Positions 19,101-26,400 of a stretch of DNA of 64,000 bases are shown one piece after another. The stretch is from Vibrio hyugaensis (lineage in GTDB: Bacteria; Pseudomonadota; Gammaproteobacteria; Enterobacterales; Vibrionaceae). The notes below the pieces were generated by a model, which saw only the letters and a program-made list of their open reading frames with translations, was not told the DNA's origin and made no database searches. Within the stretch, counting starts at the first letter, position 1. Every line of letters begins with the position of its first letter. The stretch is taken from assembly GCF_002906655.1 (NCBI RefSeq), contig NZ_CP025795.1, positions 1,736,001 through 1,800,000 of the forward strand. Reading direction: 5' to 3'. The translations under genes were made by a program, and so were the position numbers.

Positions 19101-21456
19101 CCTTCGCATTTTTTAAACTGATTTGATAAGTGACTTCAGTATCGAGCTTAGAGTAAGCCGTCTGTTCATCATGGAAACCAGAATCTGTGTTAGTTTTTAC
19201 TCGCTTATTAAGCTCAATCGCAAAATCACGAGGGTCTGAACCTCGATCTGCATATACCGATCCATCGACAGTCACTTCATTCGAGATATGGCCATTTGCG
19301 AGAGGATTCGTATCCGCAACAATGGTGTACTCGATATAAGAGTGAGGTTGAAGGGTCGCAATAACATTTAAATTGTCAGGATACTTTACTTCTCCGGTAA
19401 TACCAGTATTTGATGCCGTTGCTGGTGTTCCATCGTCTTTGAATGCTTCTGCGGTTATCGTCCAATCCGAATAAGCATTGATTTCTTTGCCGTTAATATC
19501 CGTTGTTTTTACTGAGTTAAGGTCATCTAGAACCTGCACTTGGTTTGCAAAGCCATCACCGTCGTTGGTCACTGTAATGGTGTAAGTCAGTGTTTGACCT
19601 GAAGAGTAAAAACGGCTGTCTACATCTTTACTCGCTCGTAAGTTGTCGTCCGGTGTTTGTACACCAGATCCTTCTTCTGTGACGTTATCGTTAGAGCAAC
19701 TCGGATCGTCATCAAGGATCAAACCTGTGCTTGTATCATTGGTTTTTGCTGTCAGTTTGTACTTAATGGTTTTACCAGGAGCAATGTCTGGCGTAAGGGA
19801 GATTGGGCTAGATGACCAAGAGCCATAACCGAAGGAGCCCGGATCCGAACCAATCGAATCTTCACCAGAAATGACTTCTACTTTCCATTCTTCGAATGCT
19901 TGACCTTCACCAGCTCCACCAGCTTGTTCTGTCATGACACAAGTTAGATTGTCTTGTACTAACAGGTTGTTTGCGAAGTACTTTGAAGATCCATTCGTAA
20001 CGGTAATTTCGTACTCGATTTCACCGCCTGGCACATACTCAGAGGCCGACGTGGTCTTTGAGATAGAGATATCAGAGTCCGTCACGCTCAGCACTTTTTC
20101 AGCGTCAACCGTGTCTGAAATGCTGGCACTTTCGACTAGTGAACCAGATTCATCAGTTACTGAGGCAGTAAAGCCTTGCAAAGTGCCAATCGTGATTGGG
20201 GTTAAAGTCGCTTTAATTTGATAGGTGATCGACTCTCTTGGATAGATCGAAACTGTATCGTCAAAATCAACATCCGTTTTTGAACTGCCTTGGTAGTCGG
20301 AAAGTGAGTTACTGCCGATACTTGAAACCGTGATATCCCAAGTGCTGAAAGGGTTCCCATCGACATCGGTGTTGTTGTAAGAAGGAGATAAATCGTTAGC
20401 TAACCCATTGCGGCTAACTAAATCTTTAATGTTCTGTTTTACATGGTAATTATGAGCAATCGCACCACCGTTGTTGCTCACCTTCAATTCAAAATTAACT
20501 TCACCATTAATGAGATACGGCGATGTCGAGTTCAGCGTATGTTCAAGTTCAACGTCAGGGTCAGCAGGAGGAGTAGATAACGCGTTACTGTCGACCGTTC
20601 CTGCACGAGTCGTTGAGCTTGCTTGGGTATCAATATCGGACACTAAATCTGTTGCAACCGTAGCTTCAACGGTGTAAGTAATGTAACCACCAACAGAAAT
20701 CTCTGCATCTACCACAGATAAATCGCCCGTTGTCGCAAAGGTACCAGCCTTACTACCCGATGATGCGACAGCACTAATGCTAACGTTGCTAAATGCATCA
20801 CCAGTCGAGCCATCGATCTTTTGCCCAGTTAGAGACGCAAAGTTTTGCTCAATGTCTAATCCTTTAACCGCATAGCTACCGTTGTTGGTTGCCTTTAAAG
20901 AGTAAGTCAGTGTGCCGCCAACGTTGTATTCTGACGGACTAACAGAAGCTTCAAGAATGTAATCGTATTCGGCTGGCGTAAAAGTAATGGTAGTCGAGTT
21001 CGTAAAGGTGGTTTCTGTGCCGGAAACCGTTCCTTTTACCTCAGTGTTGCCAAGAACAATGTTTTCAGCGGCATCATCAGCAACCGTTGCTTCGATTTGA
21101 TAAGTAATGCGTCCTAGTGGTAATAAATTCGCACCTGTAACGTTAAGGTTGCTATTGCTCGAAGAATAAGTTCCTGCATTCGTTCCTAAGGTATGAGTAT
21201 CAGTAATATTGATACTACTGAATGCCTTATTCGAGCCAGACATCACATCCCAAATCGCATTCGTCACAGTGACATCACTGATCGTACTGATCGTCGTGTT
21301 CCGAACCTCAATGGAGTAAGTAATCACCTCTCCATTTTCATAAGTCGCGTCCAAGGTAGGAGTGAAAGATATTTCGATCTCCCCCGCCGCCATCGCTTTG
21401 GCAGATGCAAGGAGAGTCAGCAGGAATATAACTAAATAACGTTGAACAATTGGCAC
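10168..21456 (-). CDS. Giant 3762-aa Sec-exported DUF11-like repeat protein (cassette B)
   Basis: The largest gene in the window. The start is a GTG with GGAAAAG upstream. A clear signal peptide ends near ASAKAMA. I count 24 tandem modules of ~110-185 aa (mean ~145), each beginning with a pattern like 'hxhxKxxxxxxYxPGxxhxYxIxVxN' and ending in '(I/L)DIAPGDxVxFxIxGxVxxxAxGxIxN'. This matches the DUF11/conserved-repeat family of extracellular Ig-like beta-sandwich domains. The last ~258 residues form a different region. It opens with GKVFEDHNGDGFQAD, a D-x-N-x-D-G calcium loop as in SdrD B-type domains. Near its end are EGIIIETDQYGRYHVPDQW and a tail ENPKVRRITPNKLTKFNF. Only four cysteines were noticed, in modules 4 and 14. 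No LPXTG, autotransporter, RTX or transmembrane segment was seen. Likely a surface fibre or adhesin; the export route is unknown. Confidence 0.85.
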   Translation of the reverse strand: MPIVQRYLVIFLLTLLASAKAMAAGEIEISFTPTLDATYENGEVITYSIEVRNTTISTISDVTVTNAIWDVMSGSNKAFSSINITDTHTLGTNAGTYSSSNSNLNVTGANLLPLGRITYQIEATVADDAAENIVLGNTEVKGTVSGTETTFTNSTTITFTPAEYDYILEASVSPSEYNVGGTLTYSLKATNNGSYAVKGLDIEQNFASLTGQKIDGSTGDAFSNVSISAVASSGSKAGTFATTGDLSVVDAEISVGGYITYTVEATVATDLVSDIDTQASSTTRAGTVDSNALSTPPADPDVELEHTLNSTSPYLINGEVNFELKVSNNGGAIAHNYHVKQNIKDLVSRNGLANDLSPSYNNTDVDGNPFSTWDITVSSIGSNSLSDYQGSSKTDVDFDDTVSIYPRESITYQIKATLTPITIGTLQGFTASVTDESGSLVESASISDTVDAEKVLSVTDSDISISKTTSASEYVPGGEIEYEITVTNGSSKYFANNLLVQDNLTCVMTEQAGGAGEGQAFEEWKVEVISGEDSIGSDPGSFGYGSWSSSPISLTPDIAPGKTIKYKLTAKTNDTSTGLILDDDPSCSNDNVTEEGSGVQTPDDNLRASKDVDSRFYSSGQTLTYTITVTNDGDGFANQVQVLDDLNSVKTTDINGKEINAYSDWTITAEAFKDDGTPATASNTGITGEVKYPDNLNVIATLQPHSYIEYTIVADTNPLANGHISNEVTVDGSVYADRGSDPRDFAIELNKRVKTNTDSGFHDEQTAYSKLDTEVTYQISLKNAKENGYATNVAVKDTLSSISASILEPDTTSKQVFTSWTISAEIISDDPQLDGNPAYTDVGTFASNTDLDTTAQIPPNVEVVYTIVAQIDRSNESEIIYSRFDNTVEIKTPDSTVQSSASDTVIVYPHDPKVIVAKTTPDDEFIPGQWVNFKVTIVNTGAGYANEVRVTDDIIGLNAFSEWEITSTTDSNDTPFKTGSYAGSKSNYPDNGNINTRIDIDPKVNGVEGYVVYNIRGKVKDDYVEDEISNTAEIYDPSTNLNQSSSAEIGGTSSEKLNVSILKTADKVRFVPGDDVTYEIRVLNNGANIETGLKVVDLLTDIRAVLANDKDNQYENYPDQPPFKYWQFDYDDGAGFQSQTKDDFIYPPGDASNTMTLAPGELRTFKIKARVEDNVVGSQDSMGNLNDKIENDAYVYRDFGSVTEESHLSHHEMERAYNGGDVVRKLLVNGVESRFYSPGDTLTYQVTVSSQTGYVNDHGVNENITGVATQLLDGSLATPFDAGFTVDVSKDDANGGDGTTDGTLDGTVEDNKDILTTIDVAGGDSVTFEVEGVVREDATGTITIGGITVIPNSYHLSFSKTVDQSSYEPGQPLVYRLTIENDGNGNAYNIPVIDRLSTIDVELVDGTTDQAFDAGWTVVPSIVSGSSEAIFDLDGTIADNADIDTHASIPAGTKIEYKVTAKVNDNAVGNILNLLTVDGDTVSAETKASAEKYDFSKHVVKLYDQDGSTELTGGYTPGGYIEYEISLKNLNNVHINQMPIKDEISSIQTDYFVGGKGRAFDSWTIVSSVDTSGISNAGSVSNNRDIDTKFDLAASGFATGGTFVTYTIKAKISEQAVGQILNVAVVDNSHNLPSEPVDMLPANISKTHKAYTDTTLATHKTTYNHTTDGEKIVYHLRVENNGKGLEYNKSLQELFSKVKVRVAQNAAGESDSQTLPAFDQYGWTVTVTTSGEATTLIDGYTGGPSSDIDISTLSIAPGGWIDFVMESQIRQDALDQIVVKPKYNGSNFSSAKVTPEDSNLSVSKEIVSIDGKSYVSGDTYKPEDEVIYKFTVTNTEPVWRDQTVIQDIVSNVRVEVIGGTTKSAFSETNISHVFTSTGTTGTQDTYIESYDATDDLDLLVDIAPEEVIEFSVKGKIRPDALGDIDGNTGKAGNQSDTTDVIPPVVPVLSFSKQVFNTTSDTNICTFPSDDGVGCHYNPSGQVQYRITVKNEGESIANDVAIIDKLNEIYTEAVTPTLAFSDYSSAIVSAPDASRFSIAGQYEGNVPLDATFDLMPGDEVVFELNGTVAFDALDDIANVASINGVNTNEVRLEQGDSDIIAQKSTSTPTYKPGSTVKYEILIRNETTSNQIVAVEDLIGSYTVETADGTQQPALDSWTINAEILSDGNGATNIDELDALEGTSSPTISNNIELGAKTGDVYSLVQIQIEGVVRNDAVGKFTNNVSVDTKTYNLREKFIYPQPGELEVSKVTTSPAAIYHPGDTIGYDIEVKNIGDGYATDVLISDLWKTIRAEKAGASLPVRAFDSWSSAQVVSVEGTDPDLSKPISGSEVTGDSGYQIRYNIHPDHTVKLHVEGVVKDDLVGDITNVVEVSDSSGIQSANATYVAATADLTVEKTVDKSQYESGDTLTYTIKIENTTANWASDVAIKDLVNDIIATSITGTNVKAFETGTIFFNASSQTGETKLPSSTGEFLDGNLDIGPNDIVTITVEAELDPEVVGEVINQVEVTYNGTTKTAEATSTAKIPDLTFTKEPMVEFYSPNQAAGYILKIVNEGNSYANDINLKDEIGTLTVTTIDGSTNQAFLQWAVQYVKGSSLTTVDANSLVVDKDIDYNIDLAPNDTITLYVIGLVNAEATGDIVNQAILNHNSKDVTATATLKPRPGDIVLEKTTDERYYQPGEFSTFRVKVTNNGSGFAADVKVEDIISSLEVETSGGAMEPAFNDWTIVTTKGDPRTNIDTTPGPNGDISTNLDIAPGDTVEFAITGTVNSSAVANIVNTATVEFGGATSDATATLETLPEEVWIEKTAESPIYIPGEEAVFHVRVYNGTDGFDNDIELDDILSGIKATNIYGVNERAFESWTIETTNSDSRTTITPMPVDNQDIRSVIDIAPHDIVEFTITVKTNPLAASEITNTAIADLNGTMQRSSATIQPQSQGISIEKTADTEYYVPGTEATFRVKVKNEGTVSATGVDVKDIISDLKVVRLDGTTVEAFDSWRIDVNKSNPETDITNIPAVNADIDSTLTIAANDEVEFVITGLVNQYATGEIKNTASATFRGDTQEAAATLLAMPESVKLEKTVDDEFYRPGENVTYHVVLSNESGSFTEEIVLKDLVSELKVNTINDTEATAFTSWSMTSSYSDERTIVLPQIQGDNIDVNSRVILAPNDTLEIEITGVVNSDAMGEITNHAYAYDKSESDVLADDFATIKPLPIILSVTKVADKAEYTNDDDEITFTMTATNRGSADAESVNLLDEIDKLIGNNGNALFTTWKATITELKSGVVVSVDSDSNVDSNHTMKAYQGNEYEIVVTGEINQGIDDNFTNVFTAAASTGETASANVTIKVKKQAYNEGMLTVTKVASKSEASVGEVVEYEVTITNENDNPFTGVRLVDRYPGGFAYIPDSTEMVNSGPDGVFDTSDDVQITVEPTKTNQLFFEVGDMNIYGKGDSKTADAIRIRYLMRVSVGATFGVYTNTAWAEAPPAESFSAQNTTTNYVVKSNLASATVEVMPDKVFDTASIIGKVFEDHNGDGFQADATADDIYIDVDLAEGDYIPNSTFITQDGVETQLKDEKVKRKGQEVVMSSVDKGYEVDELYGLSRNRTLEHSNKVAFQFKTRTRQGFPFKVTTDNGTHIEFDKQGNAITKHKGDKKKGLSAENLDVVRNLYRDGDAYLWEIIVENKGLYEDGIPGVRLLTVEGIIIETDQYGRYHVPDQWVLNKKGKQFLVKVDTDSLPTGMKVISENPKVRRITPNKLTKFNFSIKSSGDD

Positions 21457-21497
21457 AATACTTTTCCGACTTATATCAAATATTAATTATTCGTAGA

Positions 21498-21525
21498 TTT
21501 ATGACTAAGCGAACATTAATGTCAA
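21498..21525 (-). promoter_or_regulatory. Candidate sigma-70 promoter for cassette B
   Basis: On the minus strand a perfect TTGACA (21520-21525) is followed after 16 bases by CATAAA (21498-21503, 4 of 6 to TATAAT). It would start transcription ~35 bases before the GTG of the 3762-aa gene. No terminator was seen between it and the upstream DM13 gene, so read-through is also possible. Confidence 0.4.
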
Positions 21526-21616
21526 AAATCAAGCGCCGAGATATTGGCTATTGAATTTTTCACTTTGTCACGTTTCTGTCATTTTTAATTTGGTATCAGT
21601 TAAAACTTTGGGGCTA

Positions 21617-22108
21617 TCAGCTTCGGTTCAGATTTGAGACAGATTCAAGCTTGGCAGAGGTAATAAACTCTCCAAACGTTTCGCACCAAACAATGACGGT
21701 CGTATAGTCATCTAAAGGCAGATCGGCAGGAAGATTGACCATAAAGCGATCAAATGTGTTCACGTCACCCACTTGAATCATTTGTGACTTCAATCGTTCA
21801 AACTCAACTTCGGTTTCAACAAATGTTGGTGAGAGATAAAGCTTATAATCTGGCCCAGGCGCAAGTTTACCTTCGAAGGCTAGCGTGTCTTCTGTTAGCC
21901 AAATTTTTCCCTCTCCCCAATGCAAAAAATCACTGTCAGCTCGATTACGGTCAAATGAGCCTTGATAGAGCACGCCTTCAGAGGAGTTAGAGATAACAGA
22001 AACATCCGGAGAAGCCGGTTGTATAAGAATTGGTAGTGCGTAAATTCCACCAGCAAAACCAGCCAAAACACATAATGTGTGGCTCACAAGCAATAAAGTC
22101 CATTTCAT
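21617..22108 (-). CDS. DM13-domain protein, membrane-anchored or secreted
   Basis: A 163-aa protein with one N-terminal hydrophobic segment (residues ~4-27, a signal anchor or uncleaved signal) and a C-terminal DM13 domain from about residue 45. Supporting segments: the start LYQGSF, the middle LAPGPDYKLYLSP, and the end TTVIVWCETFGEFITSAKL with the single conserved Cys of the family. DM13 domains are known from animal and bacterial extracytoplasmic proteins and have been proposed to bind a redox cofactor. The biochemical function is not established. The gene sits exactly between the two repeat-protein cassettes on the same strand, 160 bases before the cassette B giant gene. There is no similar gene before cassette A inside the window. 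Its link to the cassettes is positional only. Confidence 0.8.
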   Translation of the reverse strand: MKWTLLLVSHTLCVLAGFAGGIYALPILIQPASPDVSVISNSSEGVLYQGSFDRNRADSDFLHWGEGKIWLTEDTLAFEGKLAPGPDYKLYLSPTFVETEVEFERLKSQMIQVGDVNTFDRFMVNLPADLPLDDYTTVIVWCETFGEFITSAKLESVSNLNRS

Positions 22109-22460
22109 AGTTATATACCTAGCTTTAGCGAATACGACGTCAATAATAAATTTAGTCCATAAATTCAGCCAAATCAGGGTATTACCTAAAAATAGGAACT
22201 TTCCTATATATTTTTCAGGTCAAAGTCACAATTATCGTTATTATATTGCGGTTTTTGATACTCAAATCGAACAATTGTCATTCAAGCAAGTGCAACTTAT
22301 GGAATCAAAAGGTGGTATTCATCTGTGATGGGTAAGAAAGTTTTGTTTTGAACAGAGTATTAAGGGAAGGAAAGTGATGAGGTTAAAAAGCGCAAGCGGG
22401 GCTGCATAAAAAGCCGACCTTTTCAATACACTAAGTGACTAAAGTCGGCTGTGTTTTTAT
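22109..22460. other. 352-base intergenic region between the cassettes
   Basis: AT-rich, with no convincing coding content: the open frames here lack family signatures and good start sites. It contains the terminator of cassette A at its right end (entered separately), and the left part must hold the promoter of the DM13 gene. Confidence 0.6.
22412..22450 (-). terminator. Likely terminator of cassette A
   Basis: Read on the minus strand, agccgac ... gtcggct is followed directly by ttttt. The loop is long (25 bases) with weak internal pairing. It lies just after the stop of the cassette A OmpA-lipoprotein gene. Confidence 0.55.
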
Positions 22461-23378
22461 TTACTGTTTAGGTTGAATAGTGGGTTGCTCTATCGCTCCT
22501 TCTTTGAACACAATGAAGGCTCGGCGGTTAAGGGCATTAGCCTCTTTGGAACGTTCATTAACAACCGGTTGTAGCTCACCAAACGATTTCACTTCCCATA
22601 AGAATTGCGATGGATCGATTTTGGTTTTCAGATACTTCACCACTTCTCTTGCTCGTCGCTGCGCCAACTTCTCGTTGTAAGACAGTGAACCAATTTGGTC
22701 GGTATGACCCGCGACCAGAATACTGCCCTGCAAGCCCTGCAGCTTATCAGTGAAACTGTCCAACTTCGACAAATCTTCTGGCTTTAGTTTGGACTTGTCG
22801 AAATCGAAGTGCGGTGTCATTGCCATGTAGATTTTGCGATCCGGTTTTGGTGGCTCACAAAATGGCATTTCTTCATATTTTTGCGCTTCTTCGAACACCA
22901 CAAAAGCACGGCGGTTTTCAGCACGATCCTGATCGGTTTTACCTAGCGCTAATGGTTGCGTTTCACCAAAATACTTCACTTCCCAGTCATAATGGTCTGG
23001 GTTGAGTTTTTCTTTCAGGAAGCTCTCCACTGATTGAGCGCGGCGCAGTGACAAGGCTTCGTTGTATTCCTGTGAGCCTTTGTAATCGGTATGACCAACA
23101 ATGGTAATTCGACCGCTTAAGCCTTCGATTTCATGCACGAAGGCATTCAAACTCGTCGCATCTACGTCTCGAATGTTGTACTTATCAAAAGCAAAGTGCT
23201 CTGCCACAGCAATGTGAATTTCTCGCTCTGGCGCTAAACATTCGCTGATTAAGAATTTCGATACGTCCAAGTCCGTAAACTTGTCTCGGTTCTCTTGGCT
23301 TACGTAAGTATCGGTAGCGCAACCAGCAACAAGCAGCGTGCCGACTACCCCACCAAGAAGACGAAGGGTTGTTTTCAT
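22461..23378 (-). CDS. Lipoprotein with two tandem OmpA-type peptidoglycan-binding domains (cassette A)
   Basis: A 305-aa paralogue of the gene at 5668, nearly collinear throughout. Lipobox VAGC places the lipidated Cys at residue 19. Two OmpA_C-like domains are seen, with GHTDYKGSQEYNEALSLRRA in the first and GHTDQIGSLSYNEKLAQRRA in the second. The Asp and Arg used to bind peptidoglycan are present in both. It lies 29 bases after the cassette A barrel gene and ends the operon, followed by a terminator-like hairpin. Between the domains is a conserved segment with a Cys (MPFCEPPKP), also found in the other copy, which could form a disulfide with the Cys of SECLAPE/Q near residue 47. Predicted wall anchor for the complex. 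Confidence 0.88.
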   Translation of the reverse strand: MKTTLRLLGGVVGTLLVAGCATDTYVSQENRDKFTDLDVSKFLISECLAPEREIHIAVAEHFAFDKYNIRDVDATSLNAFVHEIEGLSGRITIVGHTDYKGSQEYNEALSLRRAQSVESFLKEKLNPDHYDWEVKYFGETQPLALGKTDQDRAENRRAFVVFEEAQKYEEMPFCEPPKPDRKIYMAMTPHFDFDKSKLKPEDLSKLDSFTDKLQGLQGSILVAGHTDQIGSLSYNEKLAQRRAREVVKYLKTKIDPSQFLWEVKSFGELQPVVNERSKEANALNRRAFIVFKEGAIEQPTIQPKQ

Positions 23379-23407
23379 AAATTCCTCTCACTCATTCACA
23401 GGTGGGG

Positions 23408-26400
23408 TTATAACTTACCAACTAAGTTAATGAATACGCCTTGTGCATCGTAGTCATCATCGTTGGTTAAGTCGCTATCAAAGGCAGAGAAGTTGTAACC
23501 AATGCCGACTTTGAAGTTGTTACCGATGTGCTTGTTCACTGACACCAAGGCACCATGCTCCAACTCATCATTTAAGGTGTCCGTTTTCCAGTGGTATTCA
23601 CCGGTTACGTCCCACTCTTTCATTACTCGGTAAGAGGCGCTTAAGCCATACAGGTCAATGTCACTTTTGACGATTTCGTTCTTACCGGATTCACGCGCAA
23701 AGACTTCTTCTTTGTCTTTGTGTGCGTATTTTGCGCCGACATCCCAGTTTTCATCGATGCTGTAAATCGCTTCGACTTCGATGATTTGGCTGGTTTCATC
23801 TTGGTAATCTACGTCACGTTCTAGTTGGTCATAATCCGCAATGTAGGTATAACGGCTCAATAAGTTCAGACGGTCGTTGTAGATCGGACGGTACGCCAAG
23901 CCACCTGTTGCTTCGACAAAGCGCGCCATGGTCTCACCTGTGGTTTGACTCTCAGTAATCGAGTAGTTGTATTTACCAAACAGGGTGTGCTCTTCTGTTA
24001 AGCGATGTGTGTAACTGTTGGTCGTCACGATCTGCTCCAGCTCTCGCTGTGCGACATCGGGATCGTCTTCGTTCTTGTCGACACGATATTCCAGTTTGTG
24101 GCTCAAGTTGATGTCATCCAAATCGATTGACGCATTCAAGCTGACAGATTGTCGCTCAGTGATTTGGTTTTCATCATCTTCGATTTCACCTTGCTGATAA
24201 CCAATGCCCATTTCGACATCATCCGTCACGTCGTATCCAAATCCGTAGGAGTCGATACGGCCATGGCCATCATTTTCATCAACAAACTGGTTCTCTTGGT
24301 AGAAATCCACGCTTGAAGTCAGGTCAGCACGTTGGCCGACAATCACGTTGTTTTCACCTTCGTAGTTGTCATCCACGTAAGTGACATAGGTAGAGTGGTC
24401 GTCAGAGACATCATAGGTTACGGTCGCTTCGGCAATTTCACCACGATCACCAGTGGTGTACTCACCGCCCAGTGATAAGTCTTCCAACACGCGGAACTCA
24501 GCACCAACAGAAACGCTATCGTTGTCGTCGTAGTCGTCCGATTGGTTCATGGTGGTTTGGCCTTTGACATACACGCTGTTGTCGCTGTCCCACATGTAAT
24601 CCAAACGTAAACCTGCCAAGGTCGCGTTACTTTGTTCATCGGCTTGGTTTAGCTCATCCACCTGTTGGCCTGCTGCCGAGAGCTTGATGTGCTGAGTCAG
24701 TTTGAATTGAGTTTCTAGCTCAATGGTCTCTGAATCTGTTTTCAGATTGCCATCCATGTCACGCTCTTCGTTGGCAGAAAAGCGTGATAGCACAGCAATG
24801 CGGTCAGTGGCTTGCAGACGCAACTCCGCCCCATAAGCTTCTTGCTCAAGGTCGTCACTGCTGCTCGCGTAGCTGTAACCGGCGTCTTTGTCTTTGTACC
24901 AAAGTTTGACGTCGTTACCGACCGCACCAAAGATACTTGGTGCCAAGTCATACAGGTTAGCAACCGCCGTCACTTGAATACTGTCACCCTCACGATCGTC
25001 AAGGCTGTCGCCAACCGGCGAAAATGTTAAACCACCATCGTACGAGACAAAGTTCGACTCAGTTTGCCGGCCTTCACTGTGTGCGAATTCAGCTTTAATG
25101 AACGTCCCTTCCGTCGCACGGAGTGTCAAATCAGAGCTGTAGACTTGGTAATCTTGGTTGTCTTTCTCTTCCGTTGCGTAGGTCACACCAAGGCCGATGT
25201 AGTCATTCGCCCAGCCTTTCACACGACCACCGTAAGACATGGCATCCAGTGAGTCAGAGCCTTGTGGTACGTATTCGTAGTCCACAACGAGATAGTTTTC
25301 GTAATCGTCGTTGCCTTCAATCACGCTGCCAAAGCTGTCAGACATGATGTTGTCTAGCGGCTTAGTCAGGATAATTCGGCCTTGGTATGGGTCGAATTCA
25401 TAGTCACGCCCCGGCTCTAGTGGCACTTCGTTTTGCGTTAAACCGCTTTCATCCACGACCCTGACGTAAACCTTGTCACTGCCTGGTACGGCTTCGCCAT
25501 GACGCAAGAAATAAAGCGAGCCGCCCGTGCCAAGAAATTCATCGTGTGCGTACAGAGAATCCGCTTCTGCTGCAAAACCAACGATGTTCAATCGGTCTTC
25601 ACCGTATTGAGTGGTATCGCGAGTGCGGTAGTCTGCTTTGAAGCCATATAAGCTACGGTTGTAATCGCTGTTTTCTGTGCCTGTGACACCCGTGTTGTAG
25701 TTACCCCACAAATACTGCGACTTGTCGTATTCTACATTTAGGTAGACTTTGCCCTTGGTATTGACCACTTTCTCGATGTTTGAGCTGTCGCCATAGTTGC
25801 CGTAGTACAACTCGTCATCGTCTTCCAGAATGTCAAACACCTCTGAATCTTCCGACGCAAACGGGTGCTTAAACATGTCTTTAAGTTCACTTTCTTTAGT
25901 ATCGAAGTGGGTAGTAATACGCAGCTTGTCACCAAACTTACCTTGGCCAAAGTACGCCAAACGACCTTGGTTGTAGATGTCATTTTGGTATTGATCATCG
26001 ACGCCAAGCGCTGCACTGTTGCCTGATACGTTGTTCTTACCGATGTACAAATCTGCCAAACCGGTTTGAGCATAGTAAGTGTCTGGGATACGCACGTAGA
26101 GTTGATAGCGGCGCTCATCGCCATTGCCAAACACGACTTTGGTTGGGAATACGTACGCGTCGGTAGGAAGGTACTGCTCAGCGTATAAGTTGCCATCTTC
26201 AACGTCGAATTCGTCTTCGCCAATGATGACTTTATCGACGCCTTTAAGGCCGGTACCAATAAACTTCGCTAGACCTGCGTCGGTCGGAATGTTGTGACGC
26301 ATCAACTTAGCTTGGCCATAGCTGCGGCCTTTGCCTTCTTCATCTTCGTTGTCGTTACGATCAATGTCCACTTCTGCATCCGGACGAACGAGATCCGTCA

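Larger units (their letters stand above)
5668..21456 (-). repeat. Cassette B: second copy of the giant/barrel/OmpA gene triad
   Basis: Gene order giant repeat protein, 1171-aa barrel, double-OmpA lipoprotein, all on the minus strand with gaps of 69 and 9 bases. It is a diverged direct duplicate of 22461-37477. The copies differ at many third positions and by two repeat modules, so the duplication is not recent. Confidence 0.9.

Noticed and set aside
22077..22328. 83-codon plus-strand frame in the gap between cassettes
   Set aside because: It overlaps the start of the DM13 gene on the other strand, has no ribosome site and resembles no family.
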